Of a stretch of 64,000 bases of DNA, positions 52,493 to 62,211 are shown in pieces. The notes under the pieces were generated by a model that ran no database searches, was not told where the DNA came from, and was given only the letters and a program-made list of their open reading frames with translations. Source of the DNA: Geobacter sp. UBA5735 (lineage in GTDB: Bacteria > Desulfobacterota > Desulfuromonadia > Geobacterales > Geobacteraceae); NCBI GenBank assembly GCA_002419385.1, contig DIFZ01000052.1, positions 133,586 through 197,585 of the forward strand, given 5' to 3'. How positions within the stretch are numbered: position 1 is the stretch's first letter; the number at the start of each line of letters is the position of its first letter. Position numbers and translations under genes: made by a program.

Positions 52493-55400
52493 TTGATAAT
52501 CACCTCTCCCGTATCCGTGACCAGTTTTGCCGGCAGACTGAACAACCGCTTGAAAATATTGAAAACTCCCTTGGCCAGGGACGTGACGGTGACCGGCGTC
52601 ACGGTCGGGTTGTCCAGGCTCCCCTTGGCGGTGAAGTACGCGCTGATCAGGCTTTTGTTCTTGCCCGTCAGTACCCACCCCACCACCGGTATCCGGCTGA
52701 TCACCTTATCGACGGTCTGCAGCGGCTTCACACCTATGGTGACATCCAGCCGTTCTTTCACCAGATCGAAGTTTCCCACCATCGAGATATTCATGGCATT
52801 ACTGTCAATGAACAGGTCATTGGTAGTGACGACCCCGTCCCGGAATGAAAAGGATGCATTTATCTGGTTATAGGGCATGCCACCGGAAACCATGTCCGGG
52901 AGCCTGAACTTGAACAGCTGCGAGACATTCAGGACCGAAAACAGCTTGGAAAGCAGCGCGAATTTTCTCAGGCTTCCCTTTTCACAATGGAGTTTCACAT
53001 TGCCGAGGGACGATGCCTTGATTTCGGCGAACGAATCACCTTTTGCCGTCAGCTCCCCCTCCAGCGACATGGTCCCGGTCAGTTCCCTTCCGGTATCCAG
53101 CACCTGGAGAAACTGGGCAGCAGAAAAGTTCCGCACATCGAAAGACGCTTGATACCGGGGCCCTCCGACGCTCCCGAAATCGATCCGCCCCTTGCCGGCG
53201 AAAGCTCCCCCCAGGACAGCACACTCCACCCCTTCCAGGTAGAGGACCTTCTGCTCCAGGTGAACCGATGTCCTGAGCTTCCTGAAATCGACCTTGTTGA
53301 ACCTGCCCGCCTCAGCGGTCACGGTTGCATTGAGTGACAGCCGGCTGGGCTCTTTGCGCACCTCTTTGCCCCGTTCCAGTGCAGCCAGAAGCGCTACGTC
53401 ATCCATGTCCAGGTAGCTTGCATCAAGAACGAGGTCGGCCCTTGGGTGCCGCGGATCATGCACCGTCCCGCTCAGCCGCAGTGCGGATCTGTTGACCTGG
53501 AACGAAAGCTGCCTGATGGTCACGGCTTCATTCCTCAAGGTTGCGGAGCCATGCACCTTGTGCGCAATGACCGGTTTCCCCCCTGAATACAGCCCAAGAT
53601 CCGCGAGATCAAGGGAAGGAGAGGAGAAGGAGAGAGAAACAGCGGGGGAAGAAAACCCGGCCAGCGCTCCGCTGCCGGATATGTTCGAGTTACCGATCCT
53701 GGCAGTGAAATGGGGAGCTTTCAGGGTGTCTCCCTGGAACAAGATGGTACTGTTGATGCCGGTCACGGGCTTAGCAAATCCGTCCGCTTTGAAGGAAGCT
53801 CCCGAAAGGGCAAGTTCGCCGGTCAAGGCCAGGTCCCCCGGCTGCTTCCTGACTCCCTTCAGATTCAGTCGCATCTTTCCGGACGGTTTATACCGTGCAA
53901 GCTTCGGTATCTCCGGGGCAACTGCCTGAAGCGGGATGTCGTTTGACCTGATGCTGAACAGGGGCACGGTTTTCCTGCCCGGGAAATACTCCACGGCACC
54001 GGCCAGCGAAAGGGGTCCCATGTCGTAACGGAACACGGGCACCCGTGTTCCTTCCTCATCGAGCATTGACTGGAACGACAGCCTTGCCGCCCGGCCTGCC
54101 GGCTTGGCGATCAGATCACGCCAGCTTAAGGCCGCGGCCGACAGGTCCCATGTTCCCGAAAGCAGATACCCCGATGTCGTGCCGTTTCCCTGGAGGGAAA
54201 GGTCCGAATCGCCGGAAAAAGCGAACTGCCTGCTCTTCTGTTGTTGCAGAAGCCACGCCACCTCGGGCGGCCGGGGTTTCATGGACATGGTGAAAGGATA
54301 GCGGCACGGCATCTTCAGGGGATAATCGGTAATCCGCCCTTCCAGGGCAAAGGGGGACGTGCCGAAATTGGCCCGCATGCCGGAAAGGATGAAATCCCTG
54401 CCCCGCATTTCCAGGTTTCCGCTGATGTCGTTGAAGGCCGGCACTGCCGGACCGTAGCTGAGCAGGCCCTTTTCGACCGTCCCCTTTATGAAGAGTACAT
54501 TGTAGTTCGTGCCCTTTTCCATGTGGGCGATCTGGCTCACGCGCCCGGCCAGGGTCCCCTTCTCCAGCCGGTAGAGCCCTCCCTTGATATGTTGTTCAAT
54601 GTATTCCGACGCGTCTGTGGCAATGATGCCGTACGGTATGTACCCGCCGAAATCCTCCAGGCGGAATTTTGAAGTGGCCGCTCTGGCGTCAATGAAAATA
54701 TCGCCGCTGTGGAGGTCCCGAAGGGCGCAGCTCCCCTTGACGTCGAGCCCGTCAACATCCAGGTGCAGGGACGTGACGTCCAGATCTTTCTCCGTCAGCT
54801 CCAGAGCATAGGAGAGCGCAATTTTTTTCGGGGTCAGCACGGAATGGAACACCTGGGGATAGGCGAAGCGGACATTCCGGACCTTGATCTTGCCCTTGGA
54901 ACTGAACCGGGCAAGCTTCCCCTTGAAGCTGCCGTCCAGCTGGAAACGGCCGTCGATTTTCTGGAAGGGCACATAGGGACGATAGTAGCCCCAGAAATGT
55001 CCGGCATCAAGGTCGCTCGCCTCGACCGAGCCGGAAAAGGAGGTATCTGTCAGCGGTTTTCCCTTGGCCGCCGGCGTCACCGTGCCGCTGATCCTGACGT
55101 CGCCCCGCCCGTTCCCCTGGACCAGACTGGCGGAGAGCTTCAGGTGGGAGCTCTTTCCCCAGAAGAGGTGGGTCATGGAAAGGGCGATCCCCTCCATGGA
55201 CGTCACCACCTCGCCCGGGCCGATGGCACGATCGACGAAGCGGAGCGTGCCCCCTTTCACCGTGAACCCCCGGATCTGCATGGAGACGCCTTTCCCCGCC
55301 GCTCCCAGCAGATCGGCTATGCTGAGCACACCGGCAGAATCGCGCACCACGGTGGCCGCAGGCCGGTCGAGCTCCACTTTCTTCACCACCAGTCGTCGAT

Positions 55401-55737
55401 CCAGGAGCGGAAGGAGGGACACTTTGAAGGTAAGGCGGTCCGCTCGCAGGAAGGGGCGGGAACCGTCCCTGTCCATGATCTCGATTTTCTTGAACGTGAA
55501 TGAAGGAGCGGGTTTGAAGGAGAACGATCCCTTCTCGTAAATGACGCGCCGATGCAGTCCGGCCTGGAGAGCTTCCAGGATGACGGACTTGTAGTTTTCG
55601 AGATCAAGGGCATTCCGGACGAAAAAAACCCCTCCCCCCAGCAGCAGGAGCAGCAAGGCGGCCAGGCATACCAGCAGCAGCCGTATCCGGCTGTATTTTC
55701 CCTTGGTTTTATTCATAAAAGGTTCATTCAGTTTCAT
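52486..55737 (-). CDS. AsmA-like large periplasmic/inner-membrane protein
   Basis: About 1083 residues with one N-terminal transmembrane anchor (LLLVCLAALLLLLLGGGVFF) and a long beta-rich body of AsmA/DUF3971-type repeats. Typical pieces are LFLRADRLTFKVSLLPLL-like, VELDRPAATVVRD and the C-terminal AsmA-like domain (GDFAEIKA, LGNVKLHCEKGSL, INASFSFRDGVVTTNDLFIDS, GKNKSLISAYFTAKGSLDNP). Proteins of this type form bridges that carry phospholipid between inner and outer membranes. ATG 55737 or 55716 are both possible starts; neither has a clear ribosome site. Confidence 0.82.
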   Translation of the reverse strand: MKLNEPFMNKTKGKYSRIRLLLVCLAALLLLLLGGGVFFVRNALDLENYKSVILEALQAGLHRRVIYEKGSFSFKPAPSFTFKKIEIMDRDGSRPFLRADRLTFKVSLLPLLDRRLVVKKVELDRPAATVVRDSAGVLSIADLLGAAGKGVSMQIRGFTVKGGTLRFVDRAIGPGEVVTSMEGIALSMTHLFWGKSSHLKLSASLVQGNGRGDVRISGTVTPAAKGKPLTDTSFSGSVEASDLDAGHFWGYYRPYVPFQKIDGRFQLDGSFKGKLARFSSKGKIKVRNVRFAYPQVFHSVLTPKKIALSYALELTEKDLDVTSLHLDVDGLDVKGSCALRDLHSGDIFIDARAATSKFRLEDFGGYIPYGIIATDASEYIEQHIKGGLYRLEKGTLAGRVSQIAHMEKGTNYNVLFIKGTVEKGLLSYGPAVPAFNDISGNLEMRGRDFILSGMRANFGTSPFALEGRITDYPLKMPCRYPFTMSMKPRPPEVAWLLQQQKSRQFAFSGDSDLSLQGNGTTSGYLLSGTWDLSAAALSWRDLIAKPAGRAARLSFQSMLDEEGTRVPVFRYDMGPLSLAGAVEYFPGRKTVPLFSIRSNDIPLQAVAPEIPKLARYKPSGKMRLNLKGVRKQPGDLALTGELALSGASFKADGFAKPVTGINSTILFQGDTLKAPHFTARIGNSNISGSGALAGFSSPAVSLSFSSPSLDLADLGLYSGGKPVIAHKVHGSATLRNEAVTIRQLSFQVNRSALRLSGTVHDPRHPRADLVLDASYLDMDDVALLAALERGKEVRKEPSRLSLNATVTAEAGRFNKVDFRKLRTSVHLEQKVLYLEGVECAVLGGAFAGKGRIDFGSVGGPRYQASFDVRNFSAAQFLQVLDTGRELTGTMSLEGELTAKGDSFAEIKASSLGNVKLHCEKGSLRKFALLSKLFSVLNVSQLFKFRLPDMVSGGMPYNQINASFSFRDGVVTTNDLFIDSNAMNISMVGNFDLVKERLDVTIGVKPLQTVDKVISRIPVVGWVLTGKNKSLISAYFTAKGSLDNPTVTPVTVTSLAKGVFNIFKRLFSLPAKLVTDTGEVIINK

Positions 55738-55915
55738 GCAAAGCGGCACCGACACGGGGTGTGAAAACCCATGCAAATCGGCGTAAGTATACTATTTGCG
55801 AGGTGTTGCCGCAAGGTTTACCTGGCAGGCAGCAGCTTCCCCGCCGCGCGGTGAGCTTTCCTGAAGGGCGCCGGTATGGTATACATAGAAGAAATCCATC
55901 AAGAGGTACGAAAAA

Positions 55916-56569
55916 ATGACCATGACCGCAAACCTCGTCAACTGGATCCATGAACGCAAATGCCGGACGGCGGCGGCTTCCCTGGAAAAGAACGGTTTCA
56001 GCGCATTCTTCTGCCAATCCGCCGCCGAAGCGGCGGACTACATCGTCGCCGAAGCGCAAGGAGCGGTAACCGTCGGCTTCGGCGGTTCCATGAGTGTGGC
56101 CGACCTGCAGGTAGGGCCGCGACTGCTCGAGCAGGGCAAGGAACTCCTCATCCACGGAGCCCCGGGCCTCACCTTCGAAGAAAGGGTCGACATCATGCGG
56201 CGCCAGCAGAGCTGCGACCTGTTCCTCTCCGGGAGCAACGCCCTCACCCTTTCCGGATGCCTGGTCAATATCGACGCCATCGGCAACCGGGTCGGCGCAA
56301 TGTTCTTCGGCCCGAAAAAGGTCATCGTGGTGGTGGGACGCAACAAGCTGGTGGACGGCACCATCGACGATGCGATCCGCAGGGTGAAAAACTGGGCTTC
56401 GCCGCCAAACGCCAGGCGGCTCAACTACAAGACCCCCTGTGCGGAAACCGGCTTCTGCAACGACTGCGATTCACCGGAGCGGATCTGCAGGATTACCGTT
56501 GTCCTGGAACGGAAACCGAAGTATTCCGATATACGGGTGCTCGTGGTCAACCAGGACATGGGGCTCTGA
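55916..56569 (+). CDS. LUD domain protein (lactate-utilisation-type)
   Basis: A 217-residue LUD-domain protein: VTVGFGGSMSVADL near 51-64, SGSNALTLSGCLVNIDAIGNRVGAMFFGPKKVIVV-type core near 104-140 and a C-terminal Cys set (TPCAETGFCNDCDSPERIC), which may bind iron-sulphur or zinc. Members are related to LutC and are often called DUF1121. AGAGG lies about 9 bases before ATG 55916. The comF gene starts 4 bases downstream, so they are co-transcribed. Confidence 0.85.
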   Translation: MTMTANLVNWIHERKCRTAAASLEKNGFSAFFCQSAAEAADYIVAEAQGAVTVGFGGSMSVADLQVGPRLLEQGKELLIHGAPGLTFEERVDIMRRQQSCDLFLSGSNALTLSGCLVNIDAIGNRVGAMFFGPKKVIVVVGRNKLVDGTIDDAIRRVKNWASPPNARRLNYKTPCAETGFCNDCDSPERICRITVVLERKPKYSDIRVLVVNQDMGL

Positions 56570-56573
56570 GGCG

Positions 56574-57293
56574 GTGCTGCTCAAGGCTCTACTGGACATT
56601 CTCTTCCCGCCGCTCTGCCATTGCTGCAGAGCGTTCATCCCCGGTCGGGCGGAGATTCACCTCTGCCCGGCGTGCATGGGAACTATCCGCGTCATTGACT
56701 CACCCCTGTGCCCTGTCTGCGGCGTGCCCCACGCCAGAAAGGGCGGCATCGACCACCTGTGCGGAACATGCCTGACCGCAACCCGCCCGTTCGACAGGGC
56801 GCGGTCGGCTCTCGGGTTCGACGGGCCGGTGCAGGACCTGATCCACCGTTTCAAGTACGGGAAGAAGGCGCACCTGTCCCGTCCCCTGGGGCTGCTGGCG
56901 AGCCGTTTCCTGGAAGGTCTGAGAACTGATGCTGCAGCAGACCTGATCGTGCCGGTCCCGCTCCACGACAGGCGACTGAGGGCGCGCGGATTCAACCAGG
57001 CCCAGCTGATCGGGGCGGTAGTGGCAAAACGGTGGGGCATACCCCTCTCGGCTGACAATCTCCGCCGCATACGCTGGACAGAACCCCAGACCGGCCTGGC
57101 CGCCGCGGACCGCGAGCGGAACGTCCGCGGCGCCTTCGAGGTCGTCCGCCCCGAACGCTTCGAGGGCAGGCGACTGCTGCTGGTGGATGATGTCTTCACC
57201 ACCGGCAGCACCGTCACAGAATGCGCCAGGGCGCTGAAAACGGCCGGGGCGCGGGAAGTTTCCGTTCTGACCGTGGCCAGGGCGCTGTCGTAG
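56574..57293 (+). CDS. comF: ComF family phosphoribosyltransferase-like protein
   Basis: Needed for DNA uptake in naturally transformable bacteria; its biochemical role is unclear. The N-terminal zinc finger is visible as CHCC, CPAC, CPVC and CGTC in the first 65 residues. The PRTase domain has PVPLHDRRLRARGFNQA and the PRPP loop LLVDDVFTTGSTV near 197-209. The start is probably GTG 56574 (VLLKALLDILFPP), inside a GGGG...GAGG context; the open frame begins further upstream in the LUD gene. Converges on the JAB-DinG gene with a 12-base gap. Confidence 0.9.
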   Translation: MLLKALLDILFPPLCHCCRAFIPGRAEIHLCPACMGTIRVIDSPLCPVCGVPHARKGGIDHLCGTCLTATRPFDRARSALGFDGPVQDLIHRFKYGKKAHLSRPLGLLASRFLEGLRTDAAADLIVPVPLHDRRLRARGFNQAQLIGAVVAKRWGIPLSADNLRRIRWTEPQTGLAAADRERNVRGAFEVVRPERFEGRRLLLVDDVFTTGSTVTECARALKTAGAREVSVLTVARALS

Positions 57294-57305
57294 CGGCGGC
57301 CCTGC

Positions 57306-59822
57306 TCACGGTTCTCTGAAGAACGTCTCCATTCCGTGCATCACCGTTTTGCCCGGCCCCCTGGTGACCGTCGCCCTGGGCAGGGAATCGAGGAAAATCC
57401 TGCCGTAGTTCCGGGAAAGCACCCGCCTGTCGAAGATCAGGACCGCTCCGCGGTCGTCCCGGCTCCGTATCAGCCGGCCAAAACCCTGCTTGAACTTGAT
57501 CACCGCCTGGGGAACCGTATACTCCATGAACGGGTCGCCACCCGTGCAGGAAATGTGCTCGGCCCGGGCCTCCAGGATCGGTTCCGTTGGCACGCGGAAC
57601 GGCAGCCGGGTGATGACGACCAGCTCCAGCGCCCTGCCCTGGACATCCACCCCTTCCCAGAAAGAATCTGTGCCGAACAGCACGGCATTGCGCTCCTTCC
57701 TGAAGCGGCCGAGCAGCAGATGCCGGTTGATCTCCCCCTGCCGCATGGGCGTCAGCCCGGCCTGTGCGAGTGGCTCGCGGAGCGCAGCATAAACCCGCGC
57801 CAGCAGATCGTAGGAAGTGAAGAGCACGAACGCCCTCCCCTGCGAGATGAGCAGGCACTCCAGCAGACGCTCCGTGAGCGCGGCCGCGAAGCCCGGATCC
57901 GTGGGTTCCGGCATGTCGTCGGGAATGCCGATGAAGGTCTGGCGCTCATAGTCGAAGGGGGAAGGAAGGAGGAGTTCCGTGACCCTGGACCGGTCGATGA
58001 GATCGATACCGGTTCTCTTTTCCAGGTAATCGAATCGTTCGCCGACCGCCAGGGTGGCCGAGGTCAGCACCACGGTCCGGAACTTGTCCAGGATTACCGA
58101 TTTTATGGAATCCGCCACCTCTATCGGCGAGGAGCAGAGCCTCAGCGCCAGCCCCCCCTTGCCGCCGCTTCTGACTTCGAACCAGTGGCAGACCTGTTCG
58201 TCCCGCGCCAGGAAGAGCCCCAGGTCGTGGATGACACCCTCCAGCCTTCCCCGTATGCCGCGCAGATCGATCAGACTTCCGGAAAGCTTTGCCAATATCG
58301 CCTCGGGAAGCTGCCCGCAGGCGCGGAACAAGCCCTTGAGGCACGCAGTGTATTCTGTCAGTTCACGCACGAGGCTCTGCACTGCCTGCTCGGTCTCTTT
58401 CCAGAAGGTTTCGCCGTAAAGCGGACCGGTTACCCTGAGCTTGTGCTCCCCTTTGCCGTCGATGCTTCGCTTCAGATATGCAAGCAGGGAAAGACCCAGG
58501 GAATCCAGCACCGACGCGACCTTGTCCGCCAGGGACGTCCGTCCCGGCAGAAGGCTGCCTTCCAGTATCCCGGATATCTCCATGAAGAGTGCTTCCAGTT
58601 CTTCCGGGATGTCCCGGGATATCCGCGCGGAAAGCTGCGGCAGGACGCCACGCTGGGGCTTTCTCGGGTGCTGGAGCCGGCCCAGTATCTGCAGAAGCGC
58701 CTGGCGGGAGATGCGGGAGGAAAAGAAGCTGGTGGCCACATCCTCCACGTGGTGTCCTTCATCGAAAATAAGCCGGCTGAACGGGGGCAGGACGGCCGAC
58801 GAATCGTAGCCCGTTTCGCTGCGCAACGCCACATCCGCCAGCAGGAGCGCATGATTGACCACCAGGATGTCGGCGCCGGCAGCCTCGCGTCGGGCGCTGT
58901 AGAAAAAACACCTTCCGTACTGTGCGCACTTTGCCCGGCCGCACTGGTCGGCCTCGCAGCAAACCTCCTCCCATATGTCCCCGGTCGGAATGAAGCTCAG
59001 GTCGTTCCTGCAGCCTTCGGCGGTTTTTCTGCTCCACTGGAGGAGAGTCTCCAGCTCGCCTGCTTTGCCATCGTCCTTGAACAGTGAAGGCTCTTTTTCC
59101 ACGGAGGCCAGTTTTCGCAGGCAGAGATAGTTGGAGCGCCCCTTCACCAGGACCGCCCTGAAGGCAAGCCTGCCCTTGTCCTGGAGAAAGGGTATGTCCT
59201 TCCTGATGAGCTGTTCCTGGAGATTTATGGTATTGGTGGAAATCACGATCCGTTCGCGGTTACGGACCGCCCAGAGAACGGCAGGCAGCAGGTAGGCGAG
59301 GGACTTGCCGGTGCCGGTGCCTGCCTCGATGACCGCAACCCGCTCGCCGTTGAACGCCTCGGCAACGGCAAAGGCCATGCGGCTCTGCTCTTCCCGGTAT
59401 TCGTATCCATCCAGGCTCCCGGAAAGGACCCCGCCCGGGGCGAAGAACTGCTCGATTTCCGGATAGGAGAGCTGTTCGACGGTTCTCCGGGTAAAAGCGC
59501 TCACCGCCTGGTAGCAGCGCTCCGCCCCGTTATCGACGATGTAGAAGCCGACGCCCTGGTTGCCGAGTATGGAGGCAATTTCCAGGTCGGCGTTTGACGG
59601 CGTGAGATCTCCGGAAGGATGATTGTGGAGGACCACGTCACCGAAAGAGACAGCGATTACGATGGCGGCAACTGCGTCCCTGCTTCCCCGGGCCAGGGGC
59701 TCCACTTCCACCACGACACTGTTTTCATCGGTGCGCCCGAGGAAAAAGACTTCATTGCCGTTGGCGGCCCGGATCTCGTCCCGGATCCTGAGCAGCGCTT
59801 TTTCAGCGATAAGAGACTTCAT
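57306..59822 (-). CDS. dinG: DinG-type helicase with N-terminal JAB/RadC-like domain
   Basis: 838 residues. The first 110 form a JAB/JAMM-type domain of the RadC kind, with HNHPSGDLTPSNAD (H66, H68, S76, D79). The rest is an XPD/DinG-type 5'-3' helicase: EAGTGTGKS (167-175), a four-Cys iron-sulphur region (about C238, then CCEADQC and CAQYGRC), NHALL, DEGHH and the C-terminal motifs SFWEGVD and QGFGRLIRS. The fused JAB domain is unusual for DinG, whose N-terminus is often an exonuclease. It lies at the end of the def-fmt-DUF116 series, 33 bases after the DUF116 gene. Confidence 0.88.
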   Translation of the reverse strand: MKSLIAEKALLRIRDEIRAANGNEVFFLGRTDENSVVVEVEPLARGSRDAVAAIVIAVSFGDVVLHNHPSGDLTPSNADLEIASILGNQGVGFYIVDNGAERCYQAVSAFTRRTVEQLSYPEIEQFFAPGGVLSGSLDGYEYREEQSRMAFAVAEAFNGERVAVIEAGTGTGKSLAYLLPAVLWAVRNRERIVISTNTINLQEQLIRKDIPFLQDKGRLAFRAVLVKGRSNYLCLRKLASVEKEPSLFKDDGKAGELETLLQWSRKTAEGCRNDLSFIPTGDIWEEVCCEADQCGRAKCAQYGRCFFYSARREAAGADILVVNHALLLADVALRSETGYDSSAVLPPFSRLIFDEGHHVEDVATSFFSSRISRQALLQILGRLQHPRKPQRGVLPQLSARISRDIPEELEALFMEISGILEGSLLPGRTSLADKVASVLDSLGLSLLAYLKRSIDGKGEHKLRVTGPLYGETFWKETEQAVQSLVRELTEYTACLKGLFRACGQLPEAILAKLSGSLIDLRGIRGRLEGVIHDLGLFLARDEQVCHWFEVRSGGKGGLALRLCSSPIEVADSIKSVILDKFRTVVLTSATLAVGERFDYLEKRTGIDLIDRSRVTELLLPSPFDYERQTFIGIPDDMPEPTDPGFAAALTERLLECLLISQGRAFVLFTSYDLLARVYAALREPLAQAGLTPMRQGEINRHLLLGRFRKERNAVLFGTDSFWEGVDVQGRALELVVITRLPFRVPTEPILEARAEHISCTGGDPFMEYTVPQAVIKFKQGFGRLIRSRDDRGAVLIFDRRVLSRNYGRIFLDSLPRATVTRGPGKTVMHGMETFFREP

Positions 59823-59855
59823 GTGAATGACGTTTCACCGAAAGGAGGAATGCGA

Positions 59856-60626
59856 TCAGCCGACGATCGCCCGGAGGGCTTCGTCTATCTTTGCGGTATC
59901 GACGGAAGTGTTGAAGCAGGGTCCGAAGGGCCGCTCGTTGAGGATGCCCAGCACCGGCAGCGGATAGCAGTCCCTGATGCCGGACGTGAGATCGCCCTCG
60001 CATGCCACGGCCACGATCAGCTTGGGCCGCTTTTCCATGATGACCTTTCTCGCCAGCGTGCCGCCCGTCACAACAGAGATATGGATGCGGTACTTTTCAG
60101 CCAGCCCGGCAAGGCCCGATATGTCGCACCTGTTGCAGCGGACGCATTTCCCGATGTCGCCGGTGACCTTGATATCACAGTCGGCCAGCTGGAGACAGTG
60201 AGGGAGGAGGATAAGGACGCGGTCGGCCTTGATCCGGGGAAGCTGGGAAATTACCAGACTGTTGTTCATGGAGATGAAGGACTGGCGGATCCTGTCCCGG
60301 TGAATCCCCGCCAGCCTGCCGATGAACTCGATCAGCGGCAAAAGCAGCCTGATGGCCAGGCCGCGCAACAGGCGGGTAAGCAGAATGTCCTTGCCAAGCA
60401 GCGTGGTGACGAGGAGCAGGCTTGTCCCGGTCACCATGACCAGGATCAGGAAACCCAGGGAATACGAGGTGATGACGGGAAGCAACGGGTGCAGCGCAGA
60501 AAGGCCGACGCCCTGGACCCACCAGAGAAAGACCAGCACCCCGGTAATGAGCAGGCAGGCCGCTGCCATCAATGCAACGAACAGCGACTTGCCTGCGAAA
60601 ATCTTGCGTGAACCGGCACGGGACAT
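59856..60626 (-). CDS. DUF116 family membrane protein
   Basis: 256 residues: two or three N-terminal hydrophobic segments (about 12-34, 46-75) and a cytoplasmic DUF116 domain with LPHCLQLADCDIKV, the Cys pair cluster CVRCNRCDISGL near 154-165 and VACEGDLTSGIRD. The cysteines suggest an iron-sulphur or zinc site. It lies 4 bases after fmt in the same operon, as in other deltaproteobacteria (recalled, not checked). Function unknown. Confidence 0.85.
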   Translation of the reverse strand: MSRAGSRKIFAGKSLFVALMAAACLLITGVLVFLWWVQGVGLSALHPLLPVITSYSLGFLILVMVTGTSLLLVTTLLGKDILLTRLLRGLAIRLLLPLIEFIGRLAGIHRDRIRQSFISMNNSLVISQLPRIKADRVLILLPHCLQLADCDIKVTGDIGKCVRCNRCDISGLAGLAEKYRIHISVVTGGTLARKVIMEKRPKLIVAVACEGDLTSGIRDCYPLPVLGILNERPFGPCFNTSVDTAKIDEALRAIVG

Positions 60627-60630
60627 GGAT

Positions 60631-61572
60631 TCAGGCCCCCTTGCCCAGGAGCGTGCCCGGCCCGATCCGGCAGCCGGCCAGGAAGTCCCGCGCCGGAAGC
60701 CGTTTCTTGCCTTCCAGCTGGAGTTCCAGAAGAATCACGCTGCCTCCGCTGCAGGCCACCTCGATGCCGTTGCGGTCGGCCGCCAGCACAGTCCCCGGTA
60801 TGCCCCGCCCTTCACCTGTCGCTACCCGGAAAACCTTGACCAGTTTGCCGTCCAGGCAGGTGAAGGCTCCCGGCCACGGATTCATGCCGCGAACCAGGTT
60901 CTTCACCGCAACCGGCTCCCGGTTCCAGTCGATGCGGCCGTCCTCCTTTTTCAGCATCGGTGCGTAGCACGACAGGGAATCATCCTGCTTCTCCGGGGAG
61001 AGACGGCCGGCTGCGAGGAGCTCCAGCGTCTCGTCCAGCACATCCGCCCCCAGAAGCGACAGCCGGTCGTGGAGGGACCGCGCATCCTCCTCCGGGTCGA
61101 TTGGAGTTGAGATCTTCACCAGCATGTCGCCGGTATCCAGCCCCACATCCATGAGCATGGTGGTTACCCCGGTCTCGGTCTCGCCGTTGATGATGCACCA
61201 GTTGAGGGGCGCGGCGCCGCGATAGCGGGGGAGCAGCGAAGCATGGACATTGATGCAGCCGTGCCGGGGTATGTCCAGCAGCGGCTTGGGCAGGATCTGG
61301 CCGAAGGCGACCACCACGACCAGGTCCGGAGCCAGGCTCCGCATCTGGTCGACAAACTCGCTTGCCCGCACCTTGACCGGCTGGAACACCGGGATCCCGT
61401 AACGTTCCGCCAGCTCCTTCACCGGCGGCGGAACCGGTTTCTGTCCCCTCCCCTTCGGCCTGTCGGGCTGGGTGACCACGGCAACGACGTCATCGCCGCG
61501 TTCGACAAGGCGCTGCAGGGTCGGGCAGGCGAATTCCGGAGTCCCCATGAATACCACGCGCAGCTTTCCCAT
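60631..61572 (-). CDS. fmt: Methionyl-tRNA formyltransferase
   Basis: Formylates initiator Met-tRNA. 313 residues; the N-terminal Rossmann part has RVVFMGTPEFACP and the catalytic HASLLPRYRGAAP (Asn-His-Asp triad with INVHASLLP and LDTGDML). The C-terminal OB-like domain is complete (ARDFLAGCRIGPG). The start overlaps the stop of def by a base (TGATG), so the two are coupled. Confidence 0.96.
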   Translation of the reverse strand: MGKLRVVFMGTPEFACPTLQRLVERGDDVVAVVTQPDRPKGRGQKPVPPPVKELAERYGIPVFQPVKVRASEFVDQMRSLAPDLVVVVAFGQILPKPLLDIPRHGCINVHASLLPRYRGAAPLNWCIINGETETGVTTMLMDVGLDTGDMLVKISTPIDPEEDARSLHDRLSLLGADVLDETLELLAAGRLSPEKQDDSLSCYAPMLKKEDGRIDWNREPVAVKNLVRGMNPWPGAFTCLDGKLVKVFRVATGEGRGIPGTVLAADRNGIEVACSGGSVILLELQLEGKKRLPARDFLAGCRIGPGTLLGKGA

Positions 61573-62087
61573 CAGGCCCCCACCCGCGCTTCCTCCATCA
61601 TCTGGCGATACTTCTTGCGGAAGATATCCTTTTTCAGTGGGGAGAGATGGTCCACGAACAGGGTGCCGTTCAGATGGTCGATCTCATGCTGGAACGCGAT
61701 TGCCAGGAGCCCGTCTGCACGGTAAACGACCTCTTTGCCCTCCAGGTCGAGGGCCCTGACCACCACCTGTGCATGCCTGCGGACATTGGCGCCGTACCGG
61801 GGCAGCGACAGGCAGCCCTCTTCCTCAAAGGATTCACCTTCGGCATGAACGATTTCCGGGTTGATGGCCACGATCAGGCCGGGATCCTCGTCCTTGGGCG
61901 AAACATCGATCACGATCACCCGCTGGTGCACCCCGACCTGGGGGGCGGCGAGGCCGACCCCTGGCGCATCGTACATGGTCTCGGCCATGTCACGCGCCAG
62001 TTCCCTGATCTTGTCGTCAATTATGGCAACCGGAGCTGATTTCTTCTTCAGCTCCAGGTCCGGATAAACAAGAATCTTTCGTATCAT
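61572..62087 (-). CDS. def: Peptide deformylase
   Basis: Removes the formyl group from new proteins. 171 residues with the three deformylase motifs: GVGLAAPQ, EEGCLSLP (metal Cys) and QHEIDHLNG (metal His pair and Glu). The first gene of the operon def-fmt-DUF116-dinG, behind a sigma-70-like promoter at 62119-62146. An AGGAAG site precedes the ATG. Confidence 0.97.
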   Translation of the reverse strand: MIRKILVYPDLELKKKSAPVAIIDDKIRELARDMAETMYDAPGVGLAAPQVGVHQRVIVIDVSPKDEDPGLIVAINPEIVHAEGESFEEEGCLSLPRYGANVRRHAQVVVRALDLEGKEVVYRADGLLAIAFQHEIDHLNGTLFVDHLSPLKKDIFRKKYRQMMEEARVGA

Positions 62088-62118
62088 GAGCTTCCTTTGC
62101 TTCCTGTAGTGCGTTCAC

Positions 62119-62146
62119 TATATAAAATTTGGATACAAAAATGCAA
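62119..62146 (-). promoter_or_regulatory. Sigma-70-like promoter of the def operon
   Basis: On the minus strand TTGCAT (62146-62141) and TATATA (62124-62119) with a 16-base spacer, about 30 bases before the def start. Confidence 0.6.
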
Positions 62147-62211
62147 ACGTTAACGTAGAACTGTCGGGGCTCGCCCGAATCCCCTCCGGCCGCTCGAAAA
62201 GCCGCCCGCAC

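Noticed and set aside
57336..59087. A 583-codon plus-strand open frame
   Set aside because: Antisense to the JAB-DinG helicase, which has all expected motifs. A shadow frame.
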